Positions 6,513-10,436 of a DNA stretch of 10,436 nucleotides are shown here, piece after piece (position 1 is the first letter of the stretch; each line of letters opens with the position of its first letter). The DNA comes from an uncultured Bifidobacteriaceae bacterium (GTDB lineage Bacteria > Actinomycetota > Actinomycetes > Actinomycetales > Bifidobacteriaceae). The position numbers and the translations under genes are program-made. Location: positions 1-10,436 of the forward strand of contig CAMXYK010000026.1 in assembly GCA_947253155.1 (NCBI GenBank). The letters run 5' to 3'. The notes beneath the pieces are model-generated. The model did not search any database, was not told the DNA's origin, and was given only the letters and a program-made list of their open reading frames with translations.

Positions 6513-8273
6513 ATGTTTTGTATAAATTGTGGGAATAAGATTGACGAAAGTGATAAGTTTTGCGGTTTTTGTGGAGCACCTGTTGAAAATGTAAAGCAGG
6601 AGCAACAACCTCAAGCAAACCAGCAACCACAATATAATCAGCAGTCACAGCAACCAAAAAATCAGCCGAAAGAACTAAGCCCAAATAAAGCGAATCTTCT
6701 TAACAATCGCAAACGTCTTGCAATTATGATTACTAGCATCGTGCTAACCATAGTGCTTGCGATTACTGGAACAGTTTGGTATTTCACAAGAAATACTCAT
6801 GTAGCTTTTACAGTCTTAAATTCAAAATCGGGAGTAATTCCTAAAGCAAAAGCTGGAGACAATGCGGATCAAGTTGTAAAAAAATTAGAAAATAACGGTT
6901 TTCGCACGAAACTTATAGACGAGTTTGGCGCCGAAAAGCAGGGCAAGTTCCTTCGATATGCGAATGTTAAACCTGGTAGTCGCATTTCGACTAAAAAAAT
7001 TGTGCAGATTTTAAGGTCTAAAGGTCCGGGAGTTCCTGCAAAAGGCGTTGTTGGCGAGAGTTTAGACGAAGCCAAAAAAATCGTGAAGTCGATGGGCGTT
7101 CCAGTAAAACTGCATCACGTCCCTTCTACAGATGTTGCAGTAGGTAAAATCGTTGCTTCCAGCCCAGCGCCTGGAAACGCTGTTGATAAAGATGGCGTAA
7201 TACATATCGCTGTTGGAGAAAACACTGACGGCGTGCCAGTAAACGTGTTTGGGTTGGATAAAGACAAAGCCAAGGACATGCTATCTTCCAAACCTTTTAG
7301 AGTGAATCTTCGCCCGAAGTTTTCGTCTGCAAAATATTTCGGCAAAATCGTTGGCGCATACCCGGCTTTGGGCACTAAAGGCAGTCCTAAAGCAGTAACG
7401 CTTTACTATGGCGTTGACGCTTCTAAAGCTAAAGATGTAGTGACTGAGCCGATGAATTACAATGACAAAACGGCTTATCTTGTGAAACGAGCAGGCTCTT
7501 TTGTTGGCAAGTGGTGCACAAAGAGTGGCGATTGCATAAAACTTATTTCGCGTCTTATGAGCAATGAACAATTCGTAGATGAACGAAATATTGAGAGTCT
7601 TATTCCGGCAGATATTGCTGATAAAAACGGAAGAATACCTGATGAAGATAGCATGGGTTATCTAAATAATAAGGGTGTTCTTTATTTGAATTCTCTAGGC
7701 CAAGATCCTACAGATTACGCTGTATTTGATAAGAATCTTCCAAATAGTTCAATGATGAGAAATCACCTTATTTCTGGTGATACCGGTGCTGTAGAGCTGT
7801 ATTCTGGTGGCGCTATTGTGCAATGTGACAATCAAGATGTCCCTGTTGGAGACACCGGATCCACATGCTTGAACGGAAAATACGTTCAGCTTCCACATAA
7901 CGATCCAGACGAATATGACCGTATTCAAGATGATCCAGGCAATGGTGTTGGTTTCTACTATACAATGCAAGATTTTATGGTAGTTGTGCCTGTTGGCGCG
8001 AAGTTTGATGAGCTTTTAAATAGCGGATATTTCGTTGGGAAAGGCGAGACTAAACCAGATTTGACGCGTCCGTTTATTTTGCGTAGGAATCCTAAGCTAT
8101 ACAAAGAAACGCGCAAGAATTTGCCGGCTGGAGGAGGCAATCAGGTTAATCCTTTTATACCTACTAAAGATGGTCGCCCTGTGCCGTTCGCGCCTGCCCC
8201 AGATGATTCGAACGCGTACTATCTTGTGGAAGAACCTTTCGACTGGTCTTCAACACCAAACGAATCGCTGTAA
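6513..8273 (+). CDS. Zinc-ribbon / single-TM / triple-PASTA membrane protein, copy A
   Basis: 586 residues, counted from the ATG at 6513; the in-frame ATG 33 bp upstream would add 11 residues absent from the paralogues. Zinc ribbon Cys3, Cys6, Cys17, Cys20 (CINCG...CGFCG); short Gln/Pro/Asn linker (28-58); membrane helix (about 69-91); PASTA domains at about 108-173, 174-236 and 241-303; C-terminal domain from about 328 that opens with WCTKSGDC and ends in FAPAPDDSNAYYL, PFDW and ESL. The second PASTA shows ESLDEAKKIVKSMG, SPAPG and IHIAVG. The cysteine pair near the middle of the C-terminal domain is spaced differently from copies B and C. The gene is divergent from copy B and convergent with copy C, with 106 bp and no clear terminator between A and C. 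Kinase-like or catalytic motifs are not visible; function is unassigned. Confidence 0.87.
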   Translation: MFCINCGNKIDESDKFCGFCGAPVENVKQEQQPQANQQPQYNQQSQQPKNQPKELSPNKANLLNNRKRLAIMITSIVLTIVLAITGTVWYFTRNTHVAFTVLNSKSGVIPKAKAGDNADQVVKKLENNGFRTKLIDEFGAEKQGKFLRYANVKPGSRISTKKIVQILRSKGPGVPAKGVVGESLDEAKKIVKSMGVPVKLHHVPSTDVAVGKIVASSPAPGNAVDKDGVIHIAVGENTDGVPVNVFGLDKDKAKDMLSSKPFRVNLRPKFSSAKYFGKIVGAYPALGTKGSPKAVTLYYGVDASKAKDVVTEPMNYNDKTAYLVKRAGSFVGKWCTKSGDCIKLISRLMSNEQFVDERNIESLIPADIADKNGRIPDEDSMGYLNNKGVLYLNSLGQDPTDYAVFDKNLPNSSMMRNHLISGDTGAVELYSGGAIVQCDNQDVPVGDTGSTCLNGKYVQLPHNDPDEYDRIQDDPGNGVGFYYTMQDFMVVVPVGAKFDELLNSGYFVGKGETKPDLTRPFILRRNPKLYKETRKNLPAGGGNQVNPFIPTKDGRPVPFAPAPDDSNAYYLVEEPFDWSSTPNESL

Positions 8274-8379
8274 AACGCGCTAAATACATAGTAATTGCGT
8301 ATGTCGCTTGCGTAAATCACCTACGTACAGCTATTGCGTACTAACAATACTTTCATACGTATTAATTGTTTACTTCAGC

Positions 8380-10152
8380 TTACAATTCCCTATCTTGAAT
8401 GAAACCAGTCCAATCAAACGGCTGCTCAACTAAATAGTATGCGTTTGAATCGTCTGGAGCCGGAGCAAAAGGAATAGGCTTGTTAAATTCAGTCGGAATA
8501 AACGGATTGCGACGCAAATCGCTGTCTTTTGCGTTGGCTACACGCTCGGACTCGCTATATCTAGCAGGGTCACGACGCAAAATAAACGGACGATTCATAT
8601 CAGGCTTCGTGCTACCTATGCCCTTAAAGAATCCGCTTGCTTCAACTTCGTCAAGCTTCGCATTAACAGGAACAAGCACAAAATACGCGCGCATCTTAAA
8701 TACAAGCCCTTGATTCATTCCAGGAATCTTCCTGTAATCAGACTTGTAATCTTCAAAGCGAGGATCGTTATCTAAATCCTCATACGAATAAATCTTTCCA
8801 TTAATGCAAAAGTCTGAATGAACTTCAACTATTTTATTACCGCAATAAGGCGCTCCACCATCGCGGAAAATATCAACCATACCGGAATCACCAAAAAGCA
8901 ATGTATTGTGCAAAGGCAGAGAATTCTTATTTTCACTACTATCATCTGTGTCAATTGCATCGCCTAATAATTGTTGCGTATACTGCCACATATCAAAACT
9001 GTGATGATACTTTCCACTGTCATCGCCAGTTAAATCTTCCATAGCATGAGATCCTCTAAGAAGAATATCCGTGTTTTCTTCCGGATCTTGAACATTGTAA
9101 TGCCCTGTTTCAAACTCTAAACAATCTCCGGACTTCGTGCACCACTTTCCAACAAATGGAACTAATGTAGAAACTACAGTTGCATGGTTACCTTCACCGT
9201 ACTCGCGCTTGCTAGTGAACATTTTCTTAGTTTCGGAAGCATCAGCGCCATAGTAAAGCGTTAAACTATCGCTTGCGTTATGCGTTCCTAATGCAGGATT
9301 TGATGCAACAATCTTTCCTATATATTTTCGAGACGAATACCTTGGAACAAGTCGTATTTTATTGTATCCGCCACGATTCATCATTTTCCTGTAGGCACGA
9401 TCTTTATCTGTGTTAAATAATTCCACTGGAACGCCTAGATTATCCGAATAATTATAATCGTCACCTATTGCCAGCTTTATACTTCTACTCTCCCCTAATG
9501 GTTCGCCGGGCATTGGGTCGGATGCAACGATTTTTCCTGGATTCTCAGAATATACTTTATAAATCGCAACCGGCACTCCCATAGACTTCATAATTTTTTC
9601 AGCTTTATCTAAGTTTGAACCAACAACGCCTTTCGCAGGCATGCCCGGACCTTTTGATTCAACAACTGTTACAACGTAATTCCCGTGAACAACTTGCCCA
9701 GGTTTTACGTTTTGATACCGCGCAAAATTACCTGGCTTGCTTCCTCCGAAATCTTTTACTAAGTGAGTTTCGATACCTTTTTCCTTCAGCTCACGTACAA
9801 CATCTTGCGCTGATTGTGAAGTTTTTGCTTTAGGCACGACTATGCAATCAGTTTGCGATGCTTTATGAAAATGCGGAGAAGTAAAGAATAAGGCTGCCGC
9901 CGTAATAATTGCGACTGCCACTACAATGCATGTGCTGATGATAATTAGTTTGCGATTTTTGATAAAATTGGACTTTTTCGAGCTTGTTGCTTTCTCGGGA
10001 TTTGGTTGAGAGTATTGCGGCTGCTGGTTTGCTTGAGGTTGCTGGTTTGCTTGAGGTTGCTGCTCCTGCGCTACATTTTCAACATGCGCTCCACAAAAAC
10101 CGCAAAACTTATCATTTTCGTCAATCTTATTTCCGCAATTTGTGCAAAACAT
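8380..10152 (-). CDS. Zinc-ribbon / single-TM / triple-PASTA membrane protein, copy C
   Basis: 590 residues. Zinc ribbon Cys3, Cys6, Cys17, Cys20 (CTNCG...CGFCG); linker with the repeat QANQQPQ twice (34-46); membrane helix (about 68-91); PASTA domains at about 105-170, 171-231 and 240-303; C-terminal domain from about 333 beginning FVGKWCTKSGDC. The end carries RPFILRR, NPFIPT, FAPAPDD and EQPFDW as in the paralogues, but finishes TGFIQDREL rather than ESL. An extra cysteine lies just outside the membrane (Cys103). The N-terminal 50 residues are closest to copy A, while the PYCGNK motif and the leader are closest to copy B, which hints at mosaic exchange among the copies. The start is fixed by GAGAAGG five bases upstream. 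Function unassigned; a wall-associated sensor or scaffold is inferred. Confidence 0.87.
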   Translation of the reverse strand: MFCTNCGNKIDENDKFCGFCGAHVENVAQEQQPQANQQPQANQQPQYSQPNPEKATSSKKSNFIKNRKLIIISTCIVVAVAIITAAALFFTSPHFHKASQTDCIVVPKAKTSQSAQDVVRELKEKGIETHLVKDFGGSKPGNFARYQNVKPGQVVHGNYVVTVVESKGPGMPAKGVVGSNLDKAEKIMKSMGVPVAIYKVYSENPGKIVASDPMPGEPLGESRSIKLAIGDDYNYSDNLGVPVELFNTDKDRAYRKMMNRGGYNKIRLVPRYSSRKYIGKIVASNPALGTHNASDSLTLYYGADASETKKMFTSKREYGEGNHATVVSTLVPFVGKWCTKSGDCLEFETGHYNVQDPEENTDILLRGSHAMEDLTGDDSGKYHHSFDMWQYTQQLLGDAIDTDDSSENKNSLPLHNTLLFGDSGMVDIFRDGGAPYCGNKIVEVHSDFCINGKIYSYEDLDNDPRFEDYKSDYRKIPGMNQGLVFKMRAYFVLVPVNAKLDEVEASGFFKGIGSTKPDMNRPFILRRDPARYSESERVANAKDSDLRRNPFIPTEFNKPIPFAPAPDDSNAYYLVEQPFDWTGFIQDREL

Positions 10153-10224
10153 AGCAGCCTTCTCTCGTTCCGCAACAATCTTATTTATAGAAAAATCTGC
10201 TTTCTATACTACAGCTACTTGCGC
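10153..10224 (-). promoter_or_regulatory. Conserved promoter/leader of copy C
   Basis: This block aligns with the leaders of copies B and A. The minus strand carries GCGCAAGTAG (10224-10215), TGTAGTATAGAAAGCAG with a candidate -10 TATAGA (10208-10203), and an SD GAGAAGG ending five bases before the ATG. Compared with copy B, similarity continues upstream without a break to about 10327. Promoter, leader and the first palindrome were therefore duplicated as one unit. Confidence 0.6.
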
Positions 10225-10297
10225 GATTTTTTAACGCAACTCCAATCGCCCCACATTTTCCGGCAAATGTTCAACAACAACGCCAACGCTCGCGCAT

Positions 10298-10436
10298 TTG
10301 TGGACTTACACCCAACCCAAGTCCACAAAACCAAAACAAGGTACGCGCAATTGTGGACTTACACCCAACCCAAGTACACAAAACCGAGGCAAGGTGCGCG
10401 CAATTGTGGACTTACACCCAACCCAAGTACACAAAA
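10298..10436. repeat. 53-bp tandem palindromic repeat array (family 2), at least 2.6 copies, open at the window edge
   Basis: TTGTGGACTT starts at 10298, 10351 and 10404, an exact 53-bp period. Each unit is a 31-bp palindrome, TTGTGGACTT then an 11-base ACACCCAACCC centre then AAGTNCACAA, followed by a 22-bp spacer containing CAAGGT and GCGCGCAA. The first unit is a perfect ten-base inverted repeat; the next two carry the same single mismatch. The array continues past the right edge. Function unknown. Confidence 0.9.

Noticed and set aside
8274..8379. Bidirectional terminator between convergent copies A and C
   Set aside because: Only a loose inverted match (TTGCGTATG with CATACGTATTAA) with a long loop and no T tracts; too weak to call.
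10298..10436. Replication origin or DnaA-box cluster
   Set aside because: TCCACA appears in the palindrome arms but the full box is not matched, there is no AT-rich unwinding region, and no replication gene is nearby.

Overview
The window looks like a chromosomal stretch from a low-to-mid-GC member of the Bifidobacteriaceae, most likely Gardnerella or a close relative. This rests on Actinobacteria-type content (an LGFP-like wall-repeat protein, proteins combining PASTA domains with a zinc ribbon, a long AcpS), an AT-leaning composition with GC-rich intergenic repeats, and SD sites of the GAGAAGG type. The genus is an inference; no rRNA or marker gene settles it.

Layout. (1) Positions 1-393 hold the 3' end of a secreted-looking LGFP-like repeat protein (+), closed by three in-frame TAA codons and a strong intrinsic terminator. 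(2) Positions 454-936 are non-coding: a 53-bp palindromic tandem array (511-686) runs directly into a composite element of nested hairpins (685-928). (3) On the minus strand, read right to left, come a zinc-ribbon/PASTA protein ('copy B', 5889-3964), acpS 21 nt downstream (3942-3466), a tRNA-Gly(UCC) with its own promoter (3388-3315), and a large polytopic membrane protein resembling GT-C glycosyltransferases (3240-937). (4) Positions 5890-6512 form a divergent promoter region. It holds two inverted copies of one leader, three 31-bp palindromes, and a short version of the nested-hairpin element. (5) Copy A (6513-8273, +) and copy C (10152-8380, -) are convergent paralogues of B, separated by 106 bp with no clear terminator. 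(6) The right edge (10153-10436) repeats the leader and opens into a second 53-bp palindromic array that runs off the window.

How it fits together. The three paralogues share one architecture: an N-terminal four-cysteine zinc ribbon, a flexible linker, one membrane segment, three PASTA domains and a conserved C-terminal domain of about 250 residues that I do not recognise. They also share a leader, so they are probably co-regulated. The layout resembles the extracellular half of PASTA kinases with the kinase replaced by a zinc ribbon. A role in sensing or shaping the cell wall is plausible, and would suit the wall-repeat protein and the possible glycosyltransferase nearby, but it is inference.

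The most unusual content is non-coding: two 53-bp palindromic families with the same period and a shared core, and a composite hairpin element present in a long and a short form with conserved ends.
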